Shown in pieces: positions 36,001 to 45,049 of a DNA stretch of 64,000 bases. Position 1 is the first letter of the stretch. Each line of letters begins with the position of its first letter. The DNA is from Aliikangiella sp. G2MR2-5 (lineage in GTDB: Bacteria > Pseudomonadota > Gammaproteobacteria > Enterobacterales > Kangiellaceae), in assembly GCF_015687155.1 (NCBI RefSeq), contig NZ_JADPQF010000005.1, positions 62,001 through 126,000 on the forward strand, in the 5' to 3' direction. The notes beneath the pieces are model-generated. The model saw only the letters and a list, made by a program, of their open reading frames with translations. It made no database searches and had not been told where the DNA came from. The position numbers and the translations under genes were made by a program.

Positions 36001-39000
36001 TTAATTACTTAGAATATCTTGCGCAGCGTTGCTTTTCGGGAAAGCTTTTGGTTTCATGGCCTTAATTGGTTGTTGCCGTATTTTTTTCTGGATATATTCA
36101 ATTGCAGCCTCTAACTGTGCATCTTTGCCGTAGAAAGTTTCATGAGGCAAATTGTCAACTTCTATTGTTGGCTCAACACCGTGACCCTCAACGATCCAGC
36201 GACCATCCATTGCATATTGCGGAAATTCAGCTACTCTCGCCATACCTCCGTCAACTAGACTGTTTAGTCCTCGTAACCAGACGCCTGCACCGGCAGTTTG
36301 TTTACCTATTACAGGTGCGATATTTAGCGCTTTGATTCCTGCAGTAAAGGTTTCTCCGTCAGAGTAAGTATATTGATCAGCGAGTACAACGAGATGTCCT
36401 CTGAAGGTTTGCTGCATGTTAGCGGTTGGTCCGCCTATAGGTGCTTGCCAAAACATCCAGGCTTTACGCAACAGTTTCTCGATTATCCAGCTATCAATAT
36501 TTCCTCCTCTATTTCGTCTAACATCGATAATAAGGCCATCACTTTTGTAGGCTGCATAGAATTCTCTAGCGAAATCTGCAATATCATTGCTACCCATTGC
36601 ATATAAGTGAAGGTATCCAATATTCTCTTTGGATTGTTCAACTTTTTTACGATTTTCCGATACCCAGTCGTTGTACCTTAAACGGTTGTCAGTGCGAGTA
36701 TCTGTTGGAACAATGACTGTTTTATGGTGTTTATTATTTCGCTTTAACTCGATCAGGATTTGTTTCCCTGCTTGATTAAGTAATGCATTATTAACGGCCG
36801 CTATTGTTTTAGTTGGCAAGCCATTGATGGACACAATCAGATCGCCTTCCTGAACGTTGACTCCGGGCATCAGAAGGGGAGATGCTTGGGAAGGGATTTC
36901 GTTGTCATATTTATAAATATGTTCGATAGTAACGCCTTCTGAGTTCTGATTTAAAGTTGCGCCTAAAAGTGCAGCTTGGGGGGCGTTTGAATCGGCAACA
37001 AAATCACCGCCTCTTACCTGTGAGTGAAGCGCATTGAGCTCTCCCATCATTTGTTCAAAAATATCATTCAGTTCATAGCGATCAGTTAATCGCTCCAGAA
37101 GTGGAGAATATTTTGTATAGGCTGCCTTCCAGTCGACTCCTCGCATTTGAGGATCAAACAGTGAGTCTCTGTGCATCAACCAGGCATCATGAAACATTTG
37201 TTTCCATTCTTGTTTGGGAGATAATCTGAGTTTCCAGTCAGAGGTAACGACTTTGGAATCTTCCGTTTCTTTCGGGAATTTTGCGCCGGCATCAACAATA
37301 AACATATTGGCGTTATTATTGCCTTCCTTACGAACAAAAATAAGTTTACCGTCATCTGATAGTTTGAATTCGGCGATATCTTTTGTGAAGGTTTCCAGTT
37401 TTGGTGATGGCTTAATTTTGATCGATTTTAGTTCAGGCTTACTATTAGGCTCACTGATTTGGTCACTAACAAAAAGATACTCGCTGTTAACTTGTAAAAC
37501 TTTGTAGTTGCCCGAATCGACAGGCACTTGCCACAATCGATCGGTCACCCCATTCCAGTCTACTGGCGTTGCTTTTCGTTTGGAATTTTTGTTTTTCTTC
37601 TTATCGTCATTCTTATCCTGGCTTTTTTCTTCTGGCATCAACTCATTGGGGCGCTGGAAAGGGAATCTGGCATCAGTTTTTAGTGCGTAAGCGAAGATCT
37701 GACTACGCCGATCGAAAGTTACTCCCATATTTCTGTCACCCCATGGAGCCCGTGGTGTTGCATCAAAATGCCTTTCCGAAAGAAAATAAAGCCAATTACC
37801 ATCTACACTAAATGCAGGAGAATAAGAGTTATATTTATCGGAAGTGAGTACCTGACTCTTTGCCTCATTTATTGAGTACAAAACAATACGGTTGCGTTCA
37901 TCACTCTGAGCGAGCTGAGTGGCAGCTAATAGATTACTGTCATTAGACCAGGTTAGATTGTTAAATGGATCGAGTCCTGAACCGCCAGAAATAATCTTCC
38001 TGTTCTTGCCACTTTTCAGATCGAGCAGCCAGAGATCTCCATTTTGATCGTCATGGGCAATATACCTTCCATCCGGAGAAAGCGATAGTTGCCAGCGAAA
38101 AATATAGCCATCTTTGGTTAATTGTTTGTTTTGGTTGGAGCCATCGGCGGCGAACTGCCAGATTTCCATTTCGCCAGAAGCGTCGTTAATCGCATAAACC
38201 CACTTACCATCATCGCTTAGAATCGCTGCTCTGGTGCGTGAATCAGCAGGTGTTTTTACTTCAACTAATCGTGATTTGTCGGTGGAAGCAATGGCTACTT
38301 TACCACGTGCAGTGATAACGACCTTTTTATGGTCTCCGGCAAGGTTGCTAGAGTTAAGGTATTTAAGTGGTTCGTTGATCCACTTGTCGCGTAACTGGGC
38401 AAAGTCGGAGGTTAGCTCGATCGACTGTTTTTGCGATTTTCCGCTGGAGATATCAAAAATGTAGATGTCAGCACCGAGCTGGTAAGCTATTTTGCCTTGA
38501 TGAAGTCTGGCGGCACGAATCGGCCAGTCTTTATAGAACGTGAGCTGTTTATAATCCGAGCCGTCGGCTTTCATCGACCAGATATTCTCGCTACCACTGG
38601 CATCACTGACGAAATATAGTCTGCCGTCGTAAGCCATTGGTTGGCGGGTAGACCCCTGGTGAGTTCCGGTCAGTTTTTGTGCTTCCTGACTGGAGCCCAG
38701 TTTATATCGCCATAGCTCGCCTTTGGCGCCACCGCGATAAACTCGAGCATTATCAGTCGATACCTGTAACCCGAACTGGGCGAAATAAACATATTCGCCT
38801 TTTGCATCAACGCTGCCCTCGACTGCATCTGCAAGCGGGATAGAAGCAGTTACCAATGTATCAGGATTTACCGTGCGCAGGGTCCAGTTTCCTGTGGGAC
38901 CTACACGGTTGTTAGTGCTATAGAGGACTTCCCCTTTGGGAGTCCAGCCATGAACCCTGACGCTACTATTTTCAAAGCTCACTCGTTTGGCTACGCCGCC

Positions 39001-39279
39001 CTCAAGGGGAATAACGTAGGCTTCTGTGGTTCCTTCATAGTTGGCCGCATAAGCAACCCACTTGCCATCGGCAGATATCGCTGCCTGCTTTTCTTCTGCT
39101 GGATGGGTCGTTAGCCGGCGGGACTCTGTGCTGCCTATCTGGTTTATCCAGAGGTCACCTTCTGCGGTAAATACCAGCGTATTATTGTGTAGTGAAGGTG
39201 AGCGATAGTAACCGACTGAAGCGTCGGCGACACCAGAGAGCCCGGTTAGCAGGGCAACGGCATAGAGTTTGAGCTTCAT
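36001..39279 (-). CDS. Exported tricorn-like protease (S41 family)
   Basis: The frame extends to 39348, but the ATG at 39279 starts a clear signal peptide (MKLKLYAVALLTGLSGVADA) and has GGGGA 8 bases ahead, so I take 1092 residues. Beta-propeller repeats fill about the first 650 residues (WDYIxDxxG-like blades, for example SADGKWVAYAANYEGTTEAY). A tricorn core domain follows, then a PDZ domain (MPGVNVQEGDLIVSINGLPT) and the S41 protease fold. The nucleophile is Ser973 in YSDGETF and the likely His is His752 in NALHSQVRGGDF. A Lys/Asp-rich linker lies near residue 560. Bacterial tricorn homologues degrade peptides into shorter ones; this one is exported, so it should act in the periplasm. Confidence 0.92.
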   Translation of the reverse strand: MKLKLYAVALLTGLSGVADASVGYYRSPSLHNNTLVFTAEGDLWINQIGSTESRRLTTHPAEEKQAAISADGKWVAYAANYEGTTEAYVIPLEGGVAKRVSFENSSVRVHGWTPKGEVLYSTNNRVGPTGNWTLRTVNPDTLVTASIPLADAVEGSVDAKGEYVYFAQFGLQVSTDNARVYRGGAKGELWRYKLGSSQEAQKLTGTHQGSTRQPMAYDGRLYFVSDASGSENIWSMKADGSDYKQLTFYKDWPIRAARLHQGKIAYQLGADIYIFDISSGKSQKQSIELTSDFAQLRDKWINEPLKYLNSSNLAGDHKKVVITARGKVAIASTDKSRLVEVKTPADSRTRAAILSDDGKWVYAINDASGEMEIWQFAADGSNQNKQLTKDGYIFRWQLSLSPDGRYIAHDDQNGDLWLLDLKSGKNRKIISGGSGLDPFNNLTWSNDSNLLAATQLAQSDERNRIVLYSINEAKSQVLTSDKYNSYSPAFSVDGNWLYFLSERHFDATPRAPWGDRNMGVTFDRRSQIFAYALKTDARFPFQRPNELMPEEKSQDKNDDKKKNKNSKRKATPVDWNGVTDRLWQVPVDSGNYKVLQVNSEYLFVSDQISEPNSKPELKSIKIKPSPKLETFTKDIAEFKLSDDGKLIFVRKEGNNNANMFIVDAGAKFPKETEDSKVVTSDWKLRLSPKQEWKQMFHDAWLMHRDSLFDPQMRGVDWKAAYTKYSPLLERLTDRYELNDIFEQMMGELNALHSQVRGGDFVADSNAPQAALLGATLNQNSEGVTIEHIYKYDNEIPSQASPLLMPGVNVQEGDLIVSINGLPTKTIAAVNNALLNQAGKQILIELKRNNKHHKTVIVPTDTRTDNRLRYNDWVSENRKKVEQSKENIGYLHLYAMGSNDIADFAREFYAAYKSDGLIIDVRRNRGGNIDSWIIEKLLRKAWMFWQAPIGGPTANMQQTFRGHLVVLADQYTYSDGETFTAGIKALNIAPVIGKQTAGAGVWLRGLNSLVDGGMARVAEFPQYAMDGRWIVEGHGVEPTIEVDNLPHETFYGKDAQLEAAIEYIQKKIRQQPIKAMKPKAFPKSNAAQDILSN

Positions 39280-39500
39280 TATTTCTGTCCCCAATTTGAC
39301 TGCGAAGCAGCGCAGTATGTTTGACTTTTTATTCGAATAGCCACGCATACTACTATAGTCTGGGGATTCTGTGGAATATCGCCTGGTTCTTTGGGGAATG
39401 GAATTGTTTCGAATTGTTTAGATTGACTGTTTTGCTTTGCTTTGCTGAATTGATTAAGTATGCTCCATATAATTCATTGTTTAGTAGTCAACAATTCCGT

Positions 39501-39950
39501 ATGAAAAGGGCTTTAAAAGTTATTTTCACTGTTGTTTATCTTTTCTCCAACGCTGTTTTAGCTTGTAGTGAAGTTAACAAACCTGAACTCCACCTTTTAA
39601 CTTTCGATCGAGAATTTGAAGGAACTTATATCAGGTTGATAATTCCCGGCGAATTTAATAATGAATTATTTGATTCCGTAATCATGAATCTCGGAGCTGA
39701 AGAAGAGTTTATTGCTGCAATTCCAGTCGCAGCAAAAAAGCTATCAGAGGATTCTCATAGAAGTTTAAAGCCTTTTTATGGATCCTATTATTCCACGTTT
39801 AACCTGGGCAGAAAAATGGAAAGCGTATTTCAATTGACGCTGAGATATCGAGAAAAACCTCGTAGTGATGGCGGAAGGAGGCTCTGTCTAACGACTTATG
39901 ATTACTCTTTTAAAGACATCCGCTCTTACTTTAAGACAAACGAGAGCTAA
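39501..39950 (+). CDS. Small exported protein of unknown function
   Basis: The open frame begins at 39321, yet the first 60 codons overlap the promoter side of the tricorn gene and do not look like a secreted N-terminus. The ATG at 39501 begins a good signal peptide (MKRALKVIFTVVYLFSNAVL) ending in VLAC, so a lipoprotein is possible (149 residues). No strong ribosome binding site is visible. The mature part has no motif I recognise. It ends 2 bases from the convergent deacetylase gene. That it is expressed is likely but not certain. Confidence 0.55.
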   Translation: MKRALKVIFTVVYLFSNAVLACSEVNKPELHLLTFDREFEGTYIRLIIPGEFNNELFDSVIMNLGAEEEFIAAIPVAAKKLSEDSHRSLKPFYGSYYSTFNLGRKMESVFQLTLRYREKPRSDGGRRLCLTTYDYSFKDIRSYFKTNES

Positions 39951-39952
39951 GG

Positions 39953-40876
39953 TTAATCGCCAATCAACCCTTTAATATGTGCAACCACGCTTCGTCCCAG
40001 GGCCCCCAGCGCATATCCACCTTCAAGCATTGAAACCATTTTGCCTGAACAATACTTGTCTGCTGCCAGCTTTATCTGATCAGTTACCCATCGATAATCG
40101 TGCTCATAAAGACGCACTTGCGACATATCATCTTCGGCGTGGGCGTCAAAGCCTGCTGAAATTAAAATGAGTTGTGGCTTATATTCTTTAAGCGCGGGTA
40201 ACCAGTTTTCAGTCACCGCGTTTCTAAATTCTGTACTGCCGGCATTGGCGGGTAGCGGTGTGTTGACAATATGCGTCGGATGATTTCCTGTTCCGCTAAA
40301 AGGATAAAAAGGATGCTGGAACGTGGAACAAAAAAGAACGCCTTCTTTGTCGCGCATGATTTCTTCGGTTCCGTTTCCGTGGTGAACATCAAAGTCGAGT
40401 ATTGCGACGCGATCCAGCTGATATTTTTGTTTGGCGTAGAGTGCTGCAATAGCGATATTATTGAAAATACAAAAACCCATCGCTTTATTTCTTTCAGCGT
40501 GATGCCCTGGCGGCCTGGTGGCGCAAAATGCCGCGCCGAAATCACCTTCCATCACTTTATCGACCGCCATAATACCGGCACCGGCTGACAGTAAGGCTGC
40601 AGCTAAAGAATAGGGATTCATGGAGGTATCGGGATCTAATGCAAAACAACCGTCATCGGGTGCATTGTCGAATACAAAGTCAATATAGCTTTGCTCATGT
40701 GCCAGGGATAGCAGGGATTTCTCAATGGGGGTTGCGTCAAACTGACGCAAGACATAATCGAGTCCACTGGCAATCAGCTGGTCACTAATCGCGCCGAGTC
40801 TTGCCGGACACTCTGGGTGAAACTCGCCCATAACGTGTTTGTTACAATCCGGGTGGCTAATGATACATACTGGCAT
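39953..40876 (-). CDS. Histone-deacetylase-family zinc hydrolase
   Basis: The 307-residue cytoplasmic protein belongs to the arginase/deacetylase fold. Active-site residues are all in place: His125-His126 in RPPGHHAE, zinc ligands Asp163 and His165 in DFDVHHGNGT, Asp244 in SAGFDAHAEDD, and the catalytic Tyr in LEGGYALGAL. Bacterial members remove acetyl groups from acetylpolyamines, proteins or other amides, and include AcuC and acetoin-locus proteins. No local gene decides the substrate. The next gene in the same direction starts far away with its own hairpin, so this is probably monocistronic. Confidence 0.92.
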   Translation of the reverse strand: MPVCIISHPDCNKHVMGEFHPECPARLGAISDQLIASGLDYVLRQFDATPIEKSLLSLAHEQSYIDFVFDNAPDDGCFALDPDTSMNPYSLAAALLSAGAGIMAVDKVMEGDFGAAFCATRPPGHHAERNKAMGFCIFNNIAIAALYAKQKYQLDRVAILDFDVHHGNGTEEIMRDKEGVLFCSTFQHPFYPFSGTGNHPTHIVNTPLPANAGSTEFRNAVTENWLPALKEYKPQLILISAGFDAHAEDDMSQVRLYEHDYRWVTDQIKLAADKYCSGKMVSMLEGGYALGALGRSVVAHIKGLIGD

Positions 40877-41012
40877 ATTGGTCTCGTCTTAGTCGGTTAA
40901 TCAATTTCTGTTCAACTTCTGCTGTCGCAAAACTCCTGGGCAACATTTCGAAAACTTTTTCAGTTTACTACTAACCTGTTTATCTCGATAGTGCGGCAAA
41001 AGATATAATAGC

Positions 41013-41037
41013 AAAGGCAGCCCAAATGACTGCCTTT
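41013..41037 (-). terminator. Hairpin downstream of the CoA-transferase gene
   Basis: AAAGGCAG and CTGCCTTT form a perfect 8-bp stem around a 9-base loop, about 120 bases past the stop at 41156 on the minus strand. The following minus-strand sequence is T-rich but interrupted. Confidence 0.45.
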
Positions 41038-41155
41038 AACAACCTAAATCTAATTTTTCGAAAATACCTATAGACTCTTCTAATTTTATAGGGACTCTTT
41101 CAATCTTAAAGAGGCTCTTATTAACCGCTAGTGCGACTTAACCTGGCGTCTCGGT

Positions 41156-43009
41156 TCAATCGTTGGTTTCGGTTAAATCGAGCGCCAGATTGATTTCGCC
41201 AAGTTCGTCACTTGGCACGCGCTTAAAACCGTTATGCTCAAAAACGGCGAGCATGGGCACATTGTCCCGTCTGACAGTAGCTACCATCTTATCCAGCTTT
41301 CTTAAGCGCGCAATTTTTACCATTTCTTTAAGCAAACGAGTCGCCATTCCTTTTCCGCGCTTACTTTCTTTAATCACAAATGCCGCTTCGCAGGCATTGC
41401 TTTGCTCAATATGGTAGTAACGCCCCACAGCCTGAATCATCTCGCCATTGATATTGGTTTCGGTAAAACACAACGCTAAATCTTTACTCTGATCAACACT
41501 TACCAGATTACAGGATTTCTCACGAGACATTTGGGTAACGTGATGGTTATAGCGCATTAGTAAAGTTTCTTTGTTATGTGAATAGAAAAATTCCTGAAGC
41601 TTTCTTTCATCCGCTGGGCGAAGAGGGCGAAGTACATATTCCAGTTCGTCGAAAGTAAATTTTTTCAACTCGACACTACCTAGTTCCGGTACAGACGTTG
41701 GCGTTTTATCCTGATGTTCGGGAACCCAATAATGTTTTCTCACTTCTTTCAGCAACTGATCACGGAATTTAGGATGAGCGACTCTGATTAGTTCCAATGC
41801 TCTTTCGCGAATGCTTTTTCCGCGTAAATAGGCAATGCCATATTCGGTGACCACATAGTGAACATCGCCGCGAGAAGTCACCACACCAGAGCCTTCAGTC
41901 AGGTGAGGAACTATTTTCGAAGTCTTGCCGTCTTTGGTGGTTGAAGGTAGGGCGATGATGGGTCTGCCACCTTTACTCATTGCCGCACCACGAATGAAAT
42001 CGACCTGGCCGCCGATACCACTGTAGAAACGATAGCCAATGGAGTCGGAAACAACCTGACCGGTCAGATCAACTTCGATGGCGCTGTTGATGGAAACCAT
42101 ATTGTTGTTACGCGCGATATTTACTGGAGAGTTCACATGTTCGGAAGGGTAAAACTCAACGTGCGGATTTTGATTCACAAAATCGTAAAGCCTTTGTGTG
42201 CCCATGCAGAAAGTGGTGATGGTTTTTCCTTTATGAAAGGTTTTCTTGCGGTTATTAATTACTCCGCTTTTCATCAGGTCGATAATTCCATCTGAAATCA
42301 TTTCACTATGAATGCCGAGGTCTTTGTGATTATTCAGGTAGCGTAAAACAGCATCCGGGATCTTGCCAATACCGAGCTGTAAAGTGGCGCCATTATCGAT
42401 AAGCAGGGAAACATACTGACCAATTTGTTCGGTGATCTGATCAAGCTCGGGAGGCGGCAATATTGGCAGATCTTCTTCCGCTTCCATCCAGGCACTGATC
42501 TGATTGGTATGAATAAAACTATGTCCGTTAGTTCGTGGCAGTTTCGGGTTTATTTGCGCGATTACGTATTTAGCCGATTTTACCGCGGCAGATACAATAT
42601 CTACCGTTACGCCCAAAGAGCAATAACCATATTCATCCGGCGGCGTTACCATGACCAAAGCAACATCCAACGTCAGAATGTTCTCGCTAAAAAGACGGGG
42701 GATTTCGGAGAGAAAGCAGGGGGTGTAATCTGCACGTCCTTCGGCGATAGCTCCGCGTACATTATCGCCGCCAATGAAGAGCGTATTGACTTTAAACAGA
42801 TCCTTATGCTCCGCCTTGGCCCACTCACTTTCGGAGTGGGTCAAGATATGAATCGCTTCCAGGTCGTGAAGCTCCTGACTGTTTTCGATTAGATTTCGGA
42901 TCAGCTTATTAGGGACCGCTGCATTAGAGCCGATGAATACACGATTGCCTGATTTAAGGAAATCTTGCCAGCGGACCGGATGATTGGAAGTTGAAGTAAG
43001 CATTGACAT
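41156..43009 (-). CDS. Acetyl-CoA hydrolase/CoA-transferase fused to a GNAT acetyltransferase
   Basis: Residues about 1-440 are a class I acetyl-CoA hydrolase/4-hydroxybutyrate CoA-transferase-type enzyme. The predicted catalytic glutamate is Glu236 in GIHSEMISDG, and GIGGQVDFIRGAAMSKGG marks the second half. Residues about 465-617 are a GNAT domain with an acetyl-CoA-binding loop (FVIKESKRGKGMATRLLKEM) and NVPMLAVFEHNGFKRV. Fusions of these two domains are known in proteobacteria. The transferase half should move CoA between short acyl groups. The GNAT half may acetylate it or a partner as a control. There is no obvious operon partner. Confidence 0.9.
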   Translation of the reverse strand: MSMLTSTSNHPVRWQDFLKSGNRVFIGSNAAVPNKLIRNLIENSQELHDLEAIHILTHSESEWAKAEHKDLFKVNTLFIGGDNVRGAIAEGRADYTPCFLSEIPRLFSENILTLDVALVMVTPPDEYGYCSLGVTVDIVSAAVKSAKYVIAQINPKLPRTNGHSFIHTNQISAWMEAEEDLPILPPPELDQITEQIGQYVSLLIDNGATLQLGIGKIPDAVLRYLNNHKDLGIHSEMISDGIIDLMKSGVINNRKKTFHKGKTITTFCMGTQRLYDFVNQNPHVEFYPSEHVNSPVNIARNNNMVSINSAIEVDLTGQVVSDSIGYRFYSGIGGQVDFIRGAAMSKGGRPIIALPSTTKDGKTSKIVPHLTEGSGVVTSRGDVHYVVTEYGIAYLRGKSIRERALELIRVAHPKFRDQLLKEVRKHYWVPEHQDKTPTSVPELGSVELKKFTFDELEYVLRPLRPADERKLQEFFYSHNKETLLMRYNHHVTQMSREKSCNLVSVDQSKDLALCFTETNINGEMIQAVGRYYHIEQSNACEAAFVIKESKRGKGMATRLLKEMVKIARLRKLDKMVATVRRDNVPMLAVFEHNGFKRVPSDELGEINLALDLTETND

Positions 43010-43326
43010 TCTCTGCTGTTATTTGACTACAGGGGTATTATCCACCTTGCTGGTTAGACCTCTTTGATCGACGTCAATTCTCGATACGGGATATTTTTTA
43101 TTTCGATGGGCGTAATGAGGTGAATTTTTAGTTAAAGCTAGCGCCCAAATTTGATTTTATTCCAAAAAGTTAGTTGGTTTGTTTGCCTCTATAAGGTATC
43201 AATGGAGAGTCCTGAATGATTATTTGAATCTGTACTGATGATTCAAATTGCCGACTCATTCAATACGAGAGACTCTATAAGAGAGGCTCTAGACAAGGAC
43301 ACACAACAGACTAGACGGAGAACACC
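43010..43326. other. Divergent intergenic region before the DAHP synthase leader
   Basis: This 317-base gap separates the leftward CoA-transferase gene from the rightward 78-codon ORF. It has a 9-bp perfect dyad at 43222-43248 and several copies of short GAGACTCT/GAGGCTCT-like strings at 43267-43291. I cannot place a confident promoter. Confidence 0.4.
43222..43248. promoter_or_regulatory. Perfect 9-bp dyad upstream of the DAHP synthase leader
   Basis: ATTTGAATC and GATTCAAAT face each other across a 9-base loop, about 80 bases ahead of the leader ORF. The spacing fits either an operator for a dimeric regulator or an RNA hairpin. It does not match the TyrR box. Confidence 0.35.
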
Positions 43327-43563
43327 ATGTTAACCAAACTTCGCTCGACGCAAGATACTTTGCGTAATGAGCTGATATCGACTCAGGAGCCGCTGTCATT
43401 GCGCTCTCGAGTATTCGCGCAGCAAAGTCAGAAATCACCTTCAGTGCTTAATACATTAAGCTTCAACCTGTCTTTGCAACTATTTGTTTCTTATCTAAAA
43501 GCGCCGCTTTTCTCCTATTATTTTTATCATTCTTATCGTCGCCAATTCGCTTATTTCTTCTAG
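43327..43563 (+). CDS. Small ORF with Phe/Tyr-rich end, candidate attenuation leader of the DAHP synthase gene
   Basis: A 78-codon frame with a good ribosome binding site (GGAG 6 bases before ATG) sits 89 bases ahead of the DAHP synthase start. Its last 17 residues hold 5 Phe and 5 Tyr (FSYYFYHSYRRQFAYFF). DAHP synthases are feedback-controlled by Phe or Tyr, and the leaders of pheA and similar genes use runs of the same codons. A short hairpin (43497-43511, AAAAGC/GCTTTT) followed by a T-rich stretch lies just before the aromatic codons. Another stem (TTCGCT/AGCGAA, 43546-43573) spans the stop. The ORF is longer than classical leaders of 14-30 codons, and I did not find a textbook terminator. 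Function is inference. Confidence 0.5.
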   Translation: MLTKLRSTQDTLRNELISTQEPLSLRSRVFAQQSQKSPSVLNTLSFNLSLQLFVSYLKAPLFSYYFYHSYRRQFAYFF

Positions 43564-43652
43564 TTTTAGCGAAGTCTAAGTTAATTCAAACTAATTTATT
43601 TGATTTGCTCGAGTCATTGTACTTTGAGTGAAATAACGATGAGATTAAAATT

Positions 43653-44825
43653 ATGACTAATTCTGTTCACGCCAATGTAGAGGCGTCAAAATCTATTAAA
43701 TCAAATTCAAATACCAGCACTACTTCAGCGATTGACCCGCAGGTGCAGGTCAACAATCTTAATATTGTTAACGAAAAAATCTTATTGACACCTGAAAACT
43801 TAAAAGACCGATTTCCGTTATCAATCGAGTCAGCCAGATTTGTCGCAGAATCGAGACTGTCTATTAGTAATATTCTTGCGAAAAAGGATCATAGACAGTT
43901 GGCGATTGTCGGTCCTTGTTCGATTCATGATATTGGGGCGGCTAAAGAATACGCACTAAAACTCAAGGCCCTGAGTGAAAAAGTATCCGATGAATTGTTT
44001 GTGGTGATGCGTGTCTATTTCGAAAAGCCTCGTACAACAGTCGGTTGGAAAGGACTAATCAATGATCCTCATATCAACAACAGCTTTGAAGTCGAAGAGG
44101 GTCTTTCAATCGCCAGAGAACTCTTGATCTGGTTGGCCGACCAGCAAATTCCGGTAGCGACTGAAGTGCTCGATCCTATTTCTCCACAATACTTGTCCGA
44201 GCTGATTTCCTGGGCCGCTATCGGCGCGCGTACAAGTGAGTCTCAAACTCACCGAGAAATGGCAAGCGGACTTTCTATGCCCATCGGCTATAAAAACGGT
44301 ACCGATGGAAGCGCTTCTGCCGCGATTAACGCCATGAAAGCGGCTGCTTCCGGTCATAGTTTTATGGGGATCAACCAGCAAGGACAGGTCACTTTGCTGG
44401 AAACCCGAGGTAATAAAGATGGTCATGTCATTTTACGAGGTGGCAAAAATCCTAACTATAAGGCCGAAGATGTTGCCCTTTACGAGCAACGACTGAGTAA
44501 TGCTGGATTACCGAGTAATATTATGATTGATTGTAGTCATGGCAATTCCAATAAAGACCACCGGCTGCAGCCTAAGGTGCTAGAAAATGTAATTCAGCAG
44601 GTAGTTGAAGGCAATGATTCAATAATTGGTTTTATGCTCGAAAGCCACCTGAATGAAGGTAACCAGAAAGCTTTAAATGGGAAAGAAGGTTTGAAATACG
44701 GGGTCTCCATAACCGATGCCTGTATTGACTGGCAGACCACAGAAAACTGTTTACTCGATGCAGCGGATAGATTGCGCGACGGTGATGCAACCCTGAGCCA
44801 GCTAAGGGACGGCATTACTTTTTGA
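43653..44825 (+). CDS. 3-deoxy-7-phosphoheptulonate synthase (DAHP synthase, class I)
   Basis: The enzyme joins phosphoenolpyruvate and erythrose 4-phosphate, the first step of the shikimate pathway. The 390 residues include the AroF/AroG/AroH motifs LAIVGPCSIHD, VMRVYFEKPRTTVGWKGLIN, GARTSESQTHREMASGLS, ILRGGKNPNY and IDCSHGNSNKDH. An N-terminal extension of about 45 Ser/Asn-rich residues is unusual compared with the roughly 350-residue family norm; it may be a regulatory tail, or translation may start later. It follows the aromatic-rich small ORF. A second isozyme lies at 45816 on the other strand. Which aromatic amino acid inhibits each cannot be read directly. Confidence 0.94.
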   Translation: MTNSVHANVEASKSIKSNSNTSTTSAIDPQVQVNNLNIVNEKILLTPENLKDRFPLSIESARFVAESRLSISNILAKKDHRQLAIVGPCSIHDIGAAKEYALKLKALSEKVSDELFVVMRVYFEKPRTTVGWKGLINDPHINNSFEVEEGLSIARELLIWLADQQIPVATEVLDPISPQYLSELISWAAIGARTSESQTHREMASGLSMPIGYKNGTDGSASAAINAMKAAASGHSFMGINQQGQVTLLETRGNKDGHVILRGGKNPNYKAEDVALYEQRLSNAGLPSNIMIDCSHGNSNKDHRLQPKVLENVIQQVVEGNDSIIGFMLESHLNEGNQKALNGKEGLKYGVSITDACIDWQTTENCLLDAADRLRDGDATLSQLRDGITF

Positions 44826-44869
44826 AATTATCTTTCTTACAAATCTTAAACCCCGTATTGAGAGGTTTA

Positions 44870-44892
44870 GCCAGCGTACAAGTTACGCTGGC
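44870..44892 (+). terminator. Hairpin after the first DAHP synthase gene
   Basis: GCCAGCGTA and TACGCTGGC form a perfect 9-bp GC-rich stem with a 5-base loop, 44 bases after the stop. Only scattered T follows, so it may need a factor to end transcription. Confidence 0.5.
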
Positions 44893-45049
44893 CGGTAATT
44901 TGTTGCTGGCTAATCGGTTTCAGAGAAAAAGTTTTCTTATAACGGCTTTCAGCCAGATAGGTTACTGGTATCACTGACACAGAATATTCGTGCGTTATTG
45001 AATTAATTGGTTTATAACTAGTTGTATATCAACAAAGTGTGCGATTTCG

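Noticed and set aside
42425-42892. Rightward frame of 155 codons
   Set aside because: Antisense to the CoA-transferase domain, with no ribosome binding site and no protein-like motif.
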